The notes beneath the pieces are model-generated. The model saw only the letters and a list, made by a program, of their open reading frames with translations, searched no databases and was not told the DNA's origin. The position numbers and the translations under genes were made by a program. A DNA stretch of 64,000 nt from Sphagnum magellanicum (taxonomy: Eukaryota > Streptophyta > Sphagnopsida > Sphagnales > Sphagnaceae): assembly GCA_021904315.1 (NCBI GenBank), contig CM038911.1, positions 3,655,780 to 3,719,779 of the forward strand. Direction: 5' to 3'. Each line of letters opens with the position of its first letter. Positions within the stretch are counted from its first letter, which is position 1. This document shows positions 49,844 through 62,700 of this stretch, in pieces.

Positions 49844-49877
49844 ATCCGGAGGATATATTAGAATATATCCGCCGGAT
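49844..49877. promoter_or_regulatory. 34-bp near-perfect palindrome upstream of the TMEM50 homologue
   Basis: The arms ATCCGGAGGATATATT (49844-49859) and AATATATCCGCCGGAT (49862-49877) pair at 15 of 16 positions around a 2-base centre. GGATA/TATCC cores on both arms resemble one-repeat MYB (MybSt1-type) sites. A pyrimidine-rich CTCTCT tract follows at 49896-49920, typical near plant transcription starts. Regulatory function is inferred. Confidence 0.4.
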
Positions 49878-50144
49878 AGGTGTTGCCTCGCACCCTCCCC
49901 TCTCTTTCTCTCTCTCTCTCCTTCCTTTTCGTCGTCGTTGCATGTCGGGAGCACACGCGCTCGAACTCCGTGGAGGGTGTGAAGGATTTCCTGTCGGTTT
50001 TAGTGCCATTGGGTGCGAGTTTTTGTGGAGTGGAAATTCTAAAATTTGAGTTCAATCGCTTATGTCGGCACCCACTTACTAAGCCCAGAAGCTTGGAGAG
50101 AAGCCAAATTAGGGTTGAGGGGAGGAAGAAGAAGATCGATCGTC

Positions 50145-51756
50145 ATGGGACTGGTGGAGCTTTGGAGGAATTTGGGTCCGGGCTTGGCTGGAGCCGTGTT
50201 TGGTGCAGGATGGTGGTTCTGGGTCGATGCGGTTGCCTGCAGTCAGGATGTCACTGTCCCCTTCCTGCACTATCTCCCTGGTCAGTTCTCTCTTTCGTTT
50301 GTTGTTTCCTTTTTTTGTGTTGTATTTTTCTCTTTCTCCGGTGAATCCCATAGAGGATTGCCAATCCTTGTGGTCTAACGAGGTGGGAATCAAAACTCTT
50401 CATTTCGTGGGATTGGCCGGGATTCTTGCGAGATCAGAGCATCGTCGCATCGCATAAAACGGGACGCTCATCAAGGTAGTAGTAAGACAGACAACCAGAG
50501 GGTTTTGAATTGAGCTTCAGATTGAGGATATGTTGGCTCAAATTCTCTACAGAAAAAAATGCCTAAGACTTGCTCCTCAACAGGATCCTCATACAACTCT
50601 AGAAGGTCTGCTAAATGCTGGAAGATTGATTTTCAATTGAAGATGAACAACTGCAAAATTGTTTGACATGACACTACTAAAGAGTTAGGGTTATCCTTGG
50701 TTTTAGGGTTAAGCCCTTTCTTTCTTTTTCTTTTTTCTGCATTTTTCCAACTCTCACCATAGAGGGGCTGGTGAGGTGGCCAGGCATTTTTGCGTCGCTG
50801 GCAGCTTTGATGTTTAATTGTGTGCGGCAAGATGAACTCCAAGATTATTCACCATTTGATGATGGGGAAGCCTGCCGGTATTTCCAGCTTCCCCATTTCC
50901 AGCAGTTTGCTTTTCTGGCTTTTCCAGAATCTTCTGCTGTCTGTTGGGATATTTATGTCATCCTCATCTCTTCCAAGTGCTTTCTGCCTTAAGAATTGAA
51001 GTCACTGCAAGCATGCTATATAAGAGTAGGTAACAATTTACTGAAAGTTGGAGTTTTAAAAGATTTGGTTCAGGTGTATAGAATTTTTGCACATTATGTC
51101 ATGTTTTCTTTCAACAGAATAATATCAACAGTGACTGAAGAAAAATCCTAGGTTTTGGGAACTTTTCGTTTCTTATATCAGATAACAGAACTGCTCCTTG
51201 CTGATGTCCTGTTTTTCCTTAGGGTATTCTTAGAGGGTTTGTATGGCTATGTGCAGATCGAGAACATGGCTGTTCCTGTCATATGTCATAGCTTTTGTGT
51301 CACTTGCGGGCTCTGCGGGGATGCTGGTCCAAGATGCGTTGCTGCCTGATACCCCATCTTCATGGACTGGGATTGCAGGGGTCCTGCAATGCACTTTTGT
51401 CCTTACCAGGTACATTGCCATCATCTCTCTGTTTTCCTGTGTTTCTGCTGCAGAAGAAATTATTAATTCATCAAAAGTGTGCACAATGGGTAATGGCCAA
51501 TGACTGCAGTGGAAAAAGTCCTTTCAAATACAAGTTCCTGAAAGGAGTGTTTTCAGTAGGGATTGAGAAAAGGGAGCTTCCTGGGCTGGCAGACACTTAC
51601 ATTCTTGTGCATGACAATGTAGGAGTAGTCTTGAAATTTTCTCCACTATCTCTCCTACATGGAACAGCCATGAAGATTAAGCACTGATGATTTCACTTTT
51701 TACATTGTTGCAGTGGCTTAATGTATTGGACATCACGATCAGCAACTGAATACTAA
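50145..51756 (+). CDS. Transmembrane protein 50 (TMEM50/UPF0220) homologue, four exons, complete
   Basis: This is a small membrane protein of the family that includes human TMEM50A/B and yeast Vps68, placed in endosomal or secretory membranes; its biochemical activity is not established. Exons are 50145-50280, 50784-50877, 51257-51409 and 51714-51756. All introns are GT-AG and the phases agree, giving 141 residues against about 135 in Arabidopsis. Family landmarks are GPGLAGAVFGAGWWFWVDAV (11-30), FLHYLPGIFASLAALMFNCV (40-59), SPFDDGE (68-74), SSWTGIAGVLQCTFVL (111-126) and GLMYWTSRS near the end. Four hydrophobic segments lie at about 13-32, 46-60, 81-101 and 114-132. The last exon has only 14 codons including the stop and could easily be missed by automatic prediction. 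Confidence 0.93.
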
Positions 51757-54128
51757 ATAATGTATGTGCAAACCAACAGACAAATTCTTTTTTTGCCCCC
51801 CCCCTTCCAGATGGTCCCAAGAACCCTCATAAATTGAGCCCAAAAATCAGCTTTCCAGCTTTCAGATGGCTATGTGACATGATCTGATTCTATAACCTTT
51901 TTACAAAGTAAAACACCAGGTTTTCCCTTATCTCATAAAAGTTTTGCTTGTCTTGACATTCTGATCCAATATCTGCAAGCCTTAAGGGCTCACAGAAGAG
52001 CAGTCAGCAAATTCAGGTTGCTGAACTAGGCCTTTGTGTTGTTGTGGTAGTTGTAGCCACCTTCATAATATGCAGGCGCACACCTTAGAACCAATCAGCT
52101 GGTTCACATGCCACTTCCAAGCAGGCTGTGAACAGAATTGTGTCCATACAAACCATACATAGGCATGTGATGAAGGTGAAGCTCTGGCACTTTTTGTGAG
52201 TCACTCACAAAAAGTTGCAACCACATTTGTTGTTATGAATTACCTTCCAAAGAGTTCCAAAGTGAGTGAGTAAGTGTTGTGAAAATTTCTCTGCAATTTT
52301 CATTGATATACAGGCCATCTAGCTACCAGAATTCACTACTCTCCATGAAAGCAATTGTTTGTAGTTTGTACCAGTGTTGGCGGGTTCAGGGTATTGGGTA
52401 GGTTCAAGTCCAAGTTCTAGGTTAGGTTTTGGGGTACGAGGGCCAAAGGTTCAGGATTTTATTGAAACCAGATTTGAATCCGGACCACCAAACCTCTTGC
52501 TCAAACCTGGACTGGAATTCTATATATTTCTATAGAATGTATAGATCAATATAGATTTTCCAATATATTTAAATATTGAAAAAGTTTCTTATAGACTAAC
52601 AATATTTATTCTAAAGGTGCGGCCACACTCGGTGTTTAGAGCTTGCAACTAATATCACTTTAACATCAACAAAGTGTACCAAGTCACAATACCACACTTC
52701 TTAACACTGCAACTTACCATCAACCTCTTAAACATTGTTTCAAAATGTCCACACATGATGTTAATGAATAACTAACATTGAATTTATTTTTTTGGAGTTT
52801 GCAATCTAATTCATACTAACAAAGATTATTTTTCCCCTTTTTTATTGAGGAAAAAAAAAGGAAAACAAGCAAAATTAAACGAGGAGGCATGCTAAATATT
52901 GAGTTAATTTGTCATTTTTGAAGATTTCAATTAACATTGATGTTTTGGCTTTGAATTTTGTTTTTTTCCAAAGATTTAATGTTAGTTAAGAATACTAACA
53001 CCATCTTAACATAATATCATGTCATATGCCACCTAACATATCAATGGACTAGTTGCTAATTTTAAAATCCTTAATTTTGACGAAGTTTTTCAAAAAAAGG
53101 AAAATTTAGTCAAATTTACACTTTAAAAAATCATAATTTATTTTTCTGATGTTGCATCATTGGCTACCATCCCAAGAGGGATTTAGCATGAACTGACAGG
53201 TTTTTAGAACATGTCTAAATAGTAAAAAAATCAGTTTAAAAAATGCTACCAAACTAAAATCAGAGTCCAAATGTGGTGGAAAAAATTCAATTTTCTTTTT
53301 TTTTTAAATTTGGTAATTTTTTTCAGAAGAAATGGAAATCTTGTGACTGATATTTTCTTTTTCTTTTTCTTTTTTTCATTTTGGCGAAATTTTGCACCAA
53401 AAAAAAAGTTGATAAGAAGACATAGAAAAAGTGGTAATCGTCCCTAGGAAGATTTAGCCAAATCTGCCTATAAATGAAACATAAAATACAAATCTTTAGT
53501 CACCCTTCTATATTTTTGGCTACACACTGAAAACAAAATATAAAAATCTGTTGATTTTAACTTCTTTTTTTCCCCTCACTTCTGGCCATTGAAAACCTCC
53601 AATATCACTTAATTTCTTAATTTTGAAGTTCACTTTTTGGCAAAAAAATTTTGTCCTATAAAAAAAAGGCTGGAAAGGATAGGGAAAATGCAAAGAATTA
53701 GTGTTAATGTCCTTGAGATATCCATGATTGGGTCTGCATAAATTATTTATCATTAGCTAATATTAAACATTGGGCATATGTCTATCTATTTTATTTTCCC
53801 CAGGCATAAATATATCAAGTTTATTGGCCTTGCCCACCAAGGCAAGGATATTGTGTTTAGATTCATTAGAGAGTATAATAGCTTAAAGGGATTTTGGCCA
53901 CTAGGTAATAATAGGTCTATTTTTATATGAGGATTTTTGAAAGATGATATTTTGGCTTGTGTTGAAAACTTGAGATTAGTTACTATAGAGTTATAATATC
54001 TTTGAAGGATTTTGGTTTCCTTTAAAGGATTTTTTTTATTATTTTAGTTTCCATAATTCTTCTTTTGCCTTAAAAGCTTGTAGTTGGCATCAATACCCCA
54101 CAATACAGTTACCCACAAAGTACCCTAC
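51757..54128. other. Intergenic, no gene recognised
   Basis: This holds the 3' flank of the TMEM50 homologue, then AT-rich DNA. Phrases near 53380-53680 (GGCGAAATTTTG, GCCATTGAA, AGGCTGG) recur in looser form near 62600-62690, so a diverged dispersed repeat may be present. The frame at 53520-53753 is not convincing. Confidence 0.35.
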
Positions 54129-54130
54129 TA

Positions 54131-54313
54131 CCTTGGCAACTTCCACAATAATTATATTATTTTCAGAAGGTTGAAATTTTCAGCCAAAAAAAAAATTCAA
54201 ATTAAAAAAAATTTGTTAAGGAAATATTGAATCTTCAAGAATATTCTCTTTGTCAAAATGAAAATTTCAAAATTAATTAATTATTCAATAGACATGTGTT
54301 GAAGTTGCCAAGG
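54131..54313. mobile_element. MITE, TA-flanked, copy 1
   Basis: The ends are inverted: CCTTGGCAACTTCCACA on the left and, in reverse complement, CCTTGGCAACTTCAACA on the right. TA lies directly outside both ends (54129-54130 and 54314-54315). The 183-bp AT-rich body has no coding content. A TA target fits the Tc1/mariner superfamily. Confidence 0.65.
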
Positions 54314-57300
54314 TATTATAGTAATCTTGTCTTTGGGCTCTTATTTCACCTTCTAAACCCATGTTTCACCACCACCAAAGCCTTGAATCTGCAAAAATTA
54401 ACAAATTTTTAATAAAAGAGGGTTTCCAAATATTAAAAATCTATATTTAGTGCACAAGATGATTTGATTTGTGATAACATCCAGTTCCTTTTTTTTTTCC
54501 TTTTTTTTTTGAAATTTGAAAACTCCAAAAACCTCCAATTGTAGTTGTTATGTAAAACTAGAATTCCAGCACCTCTAGTTCAGGTTTTTGTGAAAAAAAC
54601 CATAAAAGAATTGACAATTTTGTAAAAGGTAAGTTGACGAAATCTTAGATGTTTTTGAGAACCCTAGTTCAATGCATCATATATTTGCATATACCCCTCT
54701 TTGGTATGGTTTTTAATACCTAAGCACCCAATATTGAAATTGTACTTATGTTGCCTTCACACTTTGTGTTAGGGGGTCTAGTGTTGAATCCCCTAACATC
54801 GAACTAACATTTACTAACGAACACATGTCAATTTTACACTGAACATTGAAATTTGATGATATGTAATATTTTGCATGCTCATTTGTACATGGGATGGACA
54901 TTATGTATCAATGATTATACCTATGTTAACAACCTAATAATTTCTAATCACCATTCACACTAGTGTAACTTGTGGTGTTGGCCCAAACATCAACACATTC
55001 AACCATTTTAATACAAATTGTTTAGAATTTCACCATTGCCAAATTTTCATCCGTAACCTTAATTCCATTGGAATAAATGCTATCATATTTTCATCAACTA
55101 CACAACTCACCAACTATAGATGTGGTCAATCAGGGTGGGTACATAATATTATAAAAAAATGAGTAAAAAACAAATGAAATGCAAGTGTGGTAGGACATGC
55201 TAATAACACTCATGATTGGACCTACGAGATCCAAGACTAGCTGATGTGACATTTGAAGGAACATCTGTTGAAAGTGTGGCAAAAAAAAATTTGTGTAGGC
55301 AATTCATCAAAGTAGCCCATAAATGTGGATACAATTATATTACAAGATTTTCAAAGTGGGGACTTGAAAATAAACAACCTCAGTTAGTAAAGCTTGGTTA
55401 TCCCATAATGCTAATTGTAAGGGGAAAATGTTGGTCTCAAGATGTGACACCACATCAAGAAGAATAGGGTGATCATTTTGTTGGAAATGAGTGATAAATG
55501 CAATAATGATCAAAGTTCAACATCCCAAGAAAGTAGGGGCAACAAGTCGTATCATTGAGGGAAGGTCAAGCCCCTTTGAAGAAGCAAATAAAATGACCCA
55601 ACCACAAGCCAAATGACCCATCATAATGTTGAAAAATCTCATGCCCAATAACTTTTTCAACATAAACATGACATAAGGTGAATGTGGATGTTAGTCCAAG
55701 GGGTTCATATTGTCTTGGATTTGCATTTAAATTGGACATTAGACATGGTACACAAATAATGTGCCCACATATTTTTAAAACATATCAAAGTCACTTGCAA
55801 AATCATTTGGGACAAAATAATCTCATAAAAGTTCATACACCATACCTAAAGGACTACCAAATAAAAGACACAGTGAATGTGCCCAAGCAAAAATATATGT
55901 CACCTGATCTAAAATAATTTTAGAGGGAAGTCATTGATAAGAAAGGTGAAGTTGACTTTTGCTAATAGGTGAAGAAGGTGAAAGGTTATCATGGTATCAT
56001 CAGATGGGACCACTAAAATGTTCAAAACCTATGCACACAATATTCAAGCATATTCTTTTACATGTGCAAGTGTTCATGTGCAACATAGTCGTGTTGATGG
56101 AAGTGGAGAAAAATCCAAAACCATTCTCAAAAATTTCTAGAAAGCTAAAACATAGGCTCTAATTATGTGTTCCTTCTGTAATGCCTCCTTATCACCTCTT
56201 GGGTCCAAATTCTTTAAGGTGTATTAAAATCTTGTCACAACATCACCTTTTTTTGGTTTTTTTCCCTAATTTTTTTTATTATGTAAAGACACATTTATGG
56301 ATGATTATGATGGAATTTAAAATTGTAATGATTTAAAATATAGTCCTTTTAAAATTTTGACAACTTTTGACCCATTATTTATTATGGGGATCAAAATATA
56401 TGGAAAAAAAGGATTACAATAAAACGAGGCCCTTTTCGTCATGTGTGGTACACCTTAAAGGATTTTCACTTTCTAATGTATTGATAATGGTGGGCATAAG
56501 TTTCTTGGTGGTTTTTTTTGTCACCTTGTGAAGGAAAAAACAATCACTGAGAAGGGGAAAACAACAAATGCATGCCAAGTTACAATGTTAAGTGGGTTGG
56601 TAATCATATGAACTAAAGGGATATGTAAGGCATGTTGAATATCAATACAAAAAAATATGGAATATGGTGGTATGAATGGGGTTGTGATAAACTTATATGG
56701 CTAATAGGATATGCAAGGTATGTTGAATATTAATACAATATGGAATATTGTGGTATGAATGAAAGTGTGATTAACCTAGATGGAATGACGCAACCCCAAG
56801 CTCCTTAATGGATTCAAAGGCGAGTCCAAACTGAAAACAACGGAAAAGCAAGGAGTCAGGGCACGCTCTTTAACTCGCAACACTTTGAAGGGCGTGTTGG
56901 AACTTTGGGATGGGACTAGGAAAAGTGACAAGCATCAACTACTCACACGAACCTGCACACAACCAACACAAGGTGGTTAGTGCATAATTAGAACACCTTT
57001 GGTGCTAGGACAAGCCACGGGCAACTCAGACTCACAAGACTCACCACGACCCAAACTTGGGGGAAGCCACCACCTTCCCCCTTATAGTATACTCTGTGTC
57101 TCTCCATGAGGCCCACATCCAAATGGCTTTTTGTCCCGGGACTCTCAAGTGAAAGTCCCAAAATTGCCAAAGTTCAGACTCCTACAACTTTGGGGCCCCA
57201 TAACTTTGTGTGCAGACCTCCAATTGAGATGAGGTCTAAAAAAATTTGTAGCCCTCGTTGAGAGCTTTCCAACAATATGTTGCATACCACCTGCACGCAA

Positions 57301-57333
57301 GGAAATCGGGGTGATTCTTGATTTTTAGTGGTT

Positions 57334-57360
57334 GGGAGTCAAACTTCCAATTTGACTCCC
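57334..57360. repeat. Perfect 10-bp hairpin in a GC-richer block
   Basis: GGGAGTCAAA (57334-57343) and TTTGACTCCC (57351-57360) are exact reverse complements with a 7-base loop. Confidence 0.7.
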
Positions 57361-58509
57361 GGTCCTTCTTTTGGCCATAACTTGTGTTTTAGATTCCAAA
57401 TGGGTGATGTGAACTCATTTAAGACATGTTCGTTTCAATAATTTTTCAATGGTATGAAGAACTTTTTGAGCCATTGGGTTTTGACCCTTGCAATCACTCT
57501 CTGAACATTCGGGAGTTCACCGGGACTCCAATTCCCAACATGGGAGTTCATTTGGGAGTGTGAAGGTTTTTTCCCTCACACTTTTTTGCACTCCCGGGGG
57601 GCATGAGAATGCAACTCCCAAGCTTAGTCTTGGCCCGCACCTTTGCAAACCCTTTAGCCTTGGTCACGAGCCCAAGGCTAGGGTTGCGACATGGAAAGCA
57701 TTGATGATATTCATAAATGTAATCCATGCCCAAACAAAAGAAGGGGGGGAATTTGGTAATGTTGCAAGTATTGCAACCCTTATAGCTAACAATTATTTAT
57801 GAGTGGAACATGTTAATTGTGATAAATTAATCTTGCCCTTGTTATGTAGACACATGGGGACTTAGGAGGGTGGGCTTCATTGTGCACATTAATGTGTGGG
57901 GAATAACTTGTGGTTGATGCAAACAAACAAAAGGTAAAATGTGCTAATGCACTTCATGAGAGTGGAAAGATTAACTGAACCAAAATATAGGGGATGGGAA
58001 TGATAGATTAATGAGGAAAAATTAAACCATCATTGTCCGTGAGGGTCATTTTGACATTAAACTTCAATTGTGATCTTTGTCATCACTTTGACGTTGATGA
58101 AAATGAAGGGTTTATCATTCCTAACATTGCCCAAGCAGCTTCACTTGATTGAACCTTAAACTTTTTTTTTCCTTTGGTTACAACATTAAACCTTAGACCT
58201 TAAGTCTAGTAAAAGAAGGTTCAAGAGTTGGTCCCCTATACAAGCTATAAAATTTAAACCTTATCTTTGACATGACACTTAGAAAGTCCAAGAACTAATC
58301 ACAATCCAACAATAGAATTCAAACCTTAAATATGTCAAGCATGGCACAAAACATCTAAAACTTTCCACCACCAAGTACTTATGATATTTTTAAAACTTTA
58401 GGGTTACAAGTTAACACTTGACAAAACTCCATTGCCCAACCTCCAATTTCATTTACCAAAGTTTAAAGGCTTATGAAAACCCTAAATATTGTGCACGAAA
58501 AACCAAACT

Positions 58510-58780
58510 AGTGCAATATTGTGTAGTTGTGGACATGGTGTGCAAATCTTGTCTTACATTGCCATGGCAAGTCACATAACCATTATAACTTTGTTGCTGC
58601 TACTAATGTTTAGTGTTGTTCTCGCCATATTAAAGCCAAAAGTCTTTTGGTGTGTAATCTTGTCTTGCCCTGCCATGGCAATGGCAAATCCCATAGTCAT
58701 TATAATTTTGGCATCATTACTGATGTGCAACGCTATTGTCACCATATTGGAACTAGAAGAAAAAGACTTCCCTTTGTAAG
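58510..58780 (+). repeat. ~118-bp tandem duplication giving a hydrophobic repeat frame
   Basis: Two adjacent copies share GTGTGCAAATCTTGTCTT-like text, TGCCATGGCAA, CATTATAA.TTTG and CACCATATT-like text. The open frame across both (up to 58779) gives two hydrophobic stretches but begins with TTG and matches nothing known. Confidence 0.55.
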
Positions 58781-60884
58781 GAAGACGTGACCAAAACATA
58801 TGTTTGAATTTTTGTTGTATGAACAAAGTGCACCTAGTGGTTGGATGAAGAAATAACCTAGTGGATGAATTACTGCACAAATTTGGACTAGCAAAAGTGC
58901 CAAGGTAGAAGATGGTTTGTAATCATAAAACATGGAACAAGTCACAATGCTTTTGCTCCTGCTATTTATTGTTTTTGATGTTTTTTTGTTGTTTACATGT
59001 TATGGATTCTGGTTTGCACTCTTCAAAGTTTGGATAGTGCTCGGTGTTGAACGATTGGTCCTTTGCATGGTTTTTTTGATGTATTGCTTTTAGGGAAGTG
59101 CAGATGGGGAGTATAAGGAGGGAGCTTTTGACGATGGGAAACTAATTTTTGAGATCAGAACCCAAGTAGTTGTTTTGAAATGTGTTTTGAATGTTTCTCA
59201 ACTTGCTTGTGTAGTGGTGTGTTGTTTTTGAATAATAGGTCTATCAAGAGTTCTTGTGAGGGAAGAATGCCCTAACATTGTAGAAATCGGTAGGTAGAGA
59301 ATTTTGTATCTCCACCGTGCCTTAGTTCTTTTCCAAAAATAGACAGATTAAGATGTTTTGGGTGCAAGGACCGATTGAAGAAAATGATGGAAATTTCAAG
59401 GGTTTCATGAGTGGGTTATTCATGGCAATTGGGATTGGGAGAGATATGATACTGTTGGGATACTATAGGATCAATTTTGAAAGGAAGGAGTGCTCACTAA
59501 TGTGGGAGCTCTGAAGGGAATTGATTATGGACCAAAACAACTCTGAGATTCTGAAGATGTATCTACAGTGGGGTGGTTTGGGTGTTCATTCTTTCTCTTT
59601 GTTCAACTTCCTGGGTTTTGGGATTGTAGATTGCATTTGACCAGTTGGGCTCAAGAGAGGGAAGCCAGAGAGAGAGTCTTGATTCTCCAGGATCCATAGA
59701 TGAAGTGTTGTACATAATAATTAAGCTCAGTGCTGAGTTATTGTTATTACCTCTATGAAATTCAAATGAAATTCAATAGAAGTCAGTCAATTCTGTTTAG
59801 AATTAAAAAATTAGTGATTATGCCAAAATCTTGTAATTTTTTTCATCTTTTGTTGCCTAGACATGTTTTTGTGATACCCAGGCACATTTTCCCCTCGTAA
59901 CCTGCCATGTTTTACACTCATAATCTCAAGTAACATGTCAAGTAAGATCTTCCGTACACCTCAAGCCTGTAACAAGTCCAAAACAAGCATAACATCGTGG
60001 ACCCAAAACATGTCTAGGCATGACAAGGCAAAAAAAATCACGGGTAAAAGGGCAGAAAAGAAGAAGAATTTGTAACGCAGGGCAATCCAAAAGCAATCTT
60101 TTGGTACTGGCTACACTTAAGATGCTTGGGCAAATTAACATTTGTTTGCAACCCACTGACAGCTTCTTCTAGGCTAGGTAGTACTAGCACTTGCTGCTCA
60201 AGAACAACCTCTCCCAGAAACCCACTTCTATCAAAACTACATGAAAGATTGCACCCAAAGAATCCACCAAGTCGAATGGCTGGTCTTGAGGCCATTCCCC
60301 ATTTCAAGGTTTTGAGAAGAAGGGTGAGAGCCCCAGTTCCTAGGCACAAAGAAACATGAAATGACGAAGAGATCAGCCCTTTCTTTTGTGTAAACATGGA
60401 CAATAAATTTTCCTTCTTTTCCATCAATTCTTCTTCTCTTTCTTTCTTTCCTTCCGCAATTTTTTCAAATTGAAGAGAGGACGATGTTGTGGGGGAAGTG
60501 TTGTATTAAGATACATCTTGTCTTCTTAAGGTTTCTGGACAATATTCTTTGACAATGGACGGCAAATAACAAAGGGGAAAAAATAATCCAAGGAAACCAC
60601 AACCAACAATATTTTTCAGTGCAATTATAGTCACCTCTCGACGTGTGAGCCTCCAGTTCACAAGGGAGTAAGTAGGTAGAGATATATGGTTTCATAAGAC
60701 CAGAGCATATGTCAATGTAATCACTCGACACATCAGTAATATACTCATCTTCCCTGTTTCTTTGGGACTGCCCTCTTCTTTTGATCCATTTCTTTAACCC
60801 AAACAATGCAAAGCAATGATGGAGGGGTTGAAATGGTTGAACCCCCACAAACTGAAACTCAAAAGAACCAGTAGTATGGCAGTA

Positions 60885-61090
60885 CCGTGGCAACTTCCAC
60901 ACTAATGATAATATTCTAAAAACATTGTTGAAATAATTAATCACAAAATTAGTTAATTCTAAACAGAATTGTGAATGAAAAATTAAATAAATAAATAAAT
61001 TAGAGTATTCTGAAATATTATATTTTCAACATCAAATCTTCCAATATAAAATAATTATTCGAGACCAAGTTGTTGAACTTGCCACCGTCC
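60885..61090. mobile_element. MITE, TA-flanked, copy 2
   Basis: The left end CCGTGGCAACTTCCACA and the right end, in reverse complement GGACGGTGGCAAGTTCAACA, match the family seen at 54131-54313. TA lies outside both ends (60883-60884 and 61091-61092). It is about 206 bp, AT-rich inside and non-coding. The ends are more diverged than in copy 1. Confidence 0.55.
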
Positions 61091-61092
61091 TA

Positions 61093-62700
61093 TACAACAT
61101 AGGAGCCCTCAAACTAATGGAAGAACCACGAAAAGAGAAGAGCTGGAAGATGCACAAAATCTGGGAGGGGAAACAAAAAGGTCTGCAAAGAAAAGGTGAA
61201 ATTTTATGATTCTTTTTTCATGTTGGAGGTTATATGTTATATCCACTTATAATTGAACAATTTCCCCTTCTAACACCAAAGTAGCCTAAATTGTTAGGCA
61301 CTTTAATGTCAAATATGTAATATGTTTCCTTCTAAGATTTTGGCATAATTTTTAATTTAAAAAAATTATTAAGGTTTATTTTTTATTGTAAAATACACCT
61401 CCATAATTTCTCAAAAGTTGTGAATTTATTTTTTCATAATTATTTAGTGCCGAACCTACTAGGTTGGTACAACATACTTTATTCACGTTCTTGAGTGAGG
61501 CCCGTTATAGAGGGTATTCATTATATCCCACCTGCAATTAACTGATTTTTCTTGTCTAAATGTAGAACATGGTGGGGTCGAGCAAATCTTCTACAAAAGT
61601 TCACAAATCCTAACAAGGTGACGGAATCTATCAATTGAGTGCCAAATACATCAACAGATCATGGCCATTGGTTAAACCCAGGTATACTAGTAACCACCCT
61701 CCATTCAATTGTCCATCCATCCATCACCTAATTTAATATATACATACATGATCGATCGTGCTTTGTCATCTATCATCCATCAACTAACAAACCTTTTCTT
61801 CGCTTTCTCAGACTTTTCTTCGCTGGCTATTTATAGCCAAAAAAAGAGCTATATAACGAAAAAATTTAAAGTGCTAAAATCAAGTGCTTTTTGAGATTTT
61901 TCAATATTTAGAATTAGATCAAAAGTTAAGAGAAAACACCAGATTTATTCTATACATGGTTCAAGTAGGTTAGCCAAAAGTATAGAATTTTTATTTTTTT
62001 AAAATTATTTTCATATTTAACTTGTGACCAAATTTGGCTAAATCTTCCTGTGAATCATTGCCACTTTGGCTAACATCACAAAATTGAGGGAAAAAAACAC
62101 TGGGGCCCAGGTTAGCTTTTCTTTCTCTCATTAGGCTTCCGTGGTTTTCTTATTTCCACACAACCCATGTCGAAACTTCAATGGTGGCAATATTGGCAAC
62201 CACAACCCTTGCCTGACTCAAATTAGTAGCCACATAGAATGGTGAATATAGGCAGGGCTTTAGAGTAGATTGCATTAGTAATAAGTAATAACCAAGTGTT
62301 TTTTTTGGGGATTTTTTTTCCCTCTTTTTATCTAAATAAAATAAAATTTTTTTTTTTGGGGTTTTTGTAGTGTAAATTCGACTAATTTTGGTAATATTTT
62401 TTAGAAAAAATCTCCAAATTGATAACTATCGCAAAATTGAAAAATAATAAAATAAAATAAATAAAATAAAAACCCTGGTAATAACTAAGGTGGAGACATG
62501 GAATAGGGGGACACATTACTGATTTCAGGCCTTCTAAATCTGGCGAACCCAGTCCAAAACCCTTACTTTTTTGGCGATTCTTTTTTTTAAATTAAAAAAA
62601 GAAGAAAAAAAAGCCATTGAATGGGTCGCAGCCTCAAATTTTTTTCCCACGTTGGCGAAATTTGGTGCCAGTAAAAAATGCTGGAACAAATAGAGTAGTA
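61093..62700. other. AT-rich intergenic DNA, no gene recognised
   Basis: Only short frames and poly(T)/(A) runs occur. A TATA-like GATAAATAG at about 62707-62715 may belong to the next gene. Confidence 0.35.

Larger units (their letters stand above)
54316..60884. other. Gene-poor region, no gene recognised
   Basis: Local features include an imperfect duplication near 56605-56780 (GGAATAT.GTGGTATGAATG), a GC-richer block at 56780-57640, and a tandem duplication at 58510-58780. Open frames at 55216-55917, 57488-57802, 60038-60427 and 60465-60944 match no family I know. Confidence 0.4.

Noticed and set aside
56780-57640. Long terminal repeat of a retroelement
   Set aside because: No second copy, no primer site or coding part in the window; ends cannot be defined.
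58489-58779. Small membrane protein with two hydrophobic repeats
   Set aside because: It starts with TTG and the repeat structure comes from a DNA tandem duplication.
60038-60944. Two minus-strand frames of 129 and 159 codons
   Set aside because: No family recognised, the longer one opens with GTG and overlaps a MITE end, and a simple-sequence GAAAGA stretch lies between them. A real unknown gene cannot be excluded.
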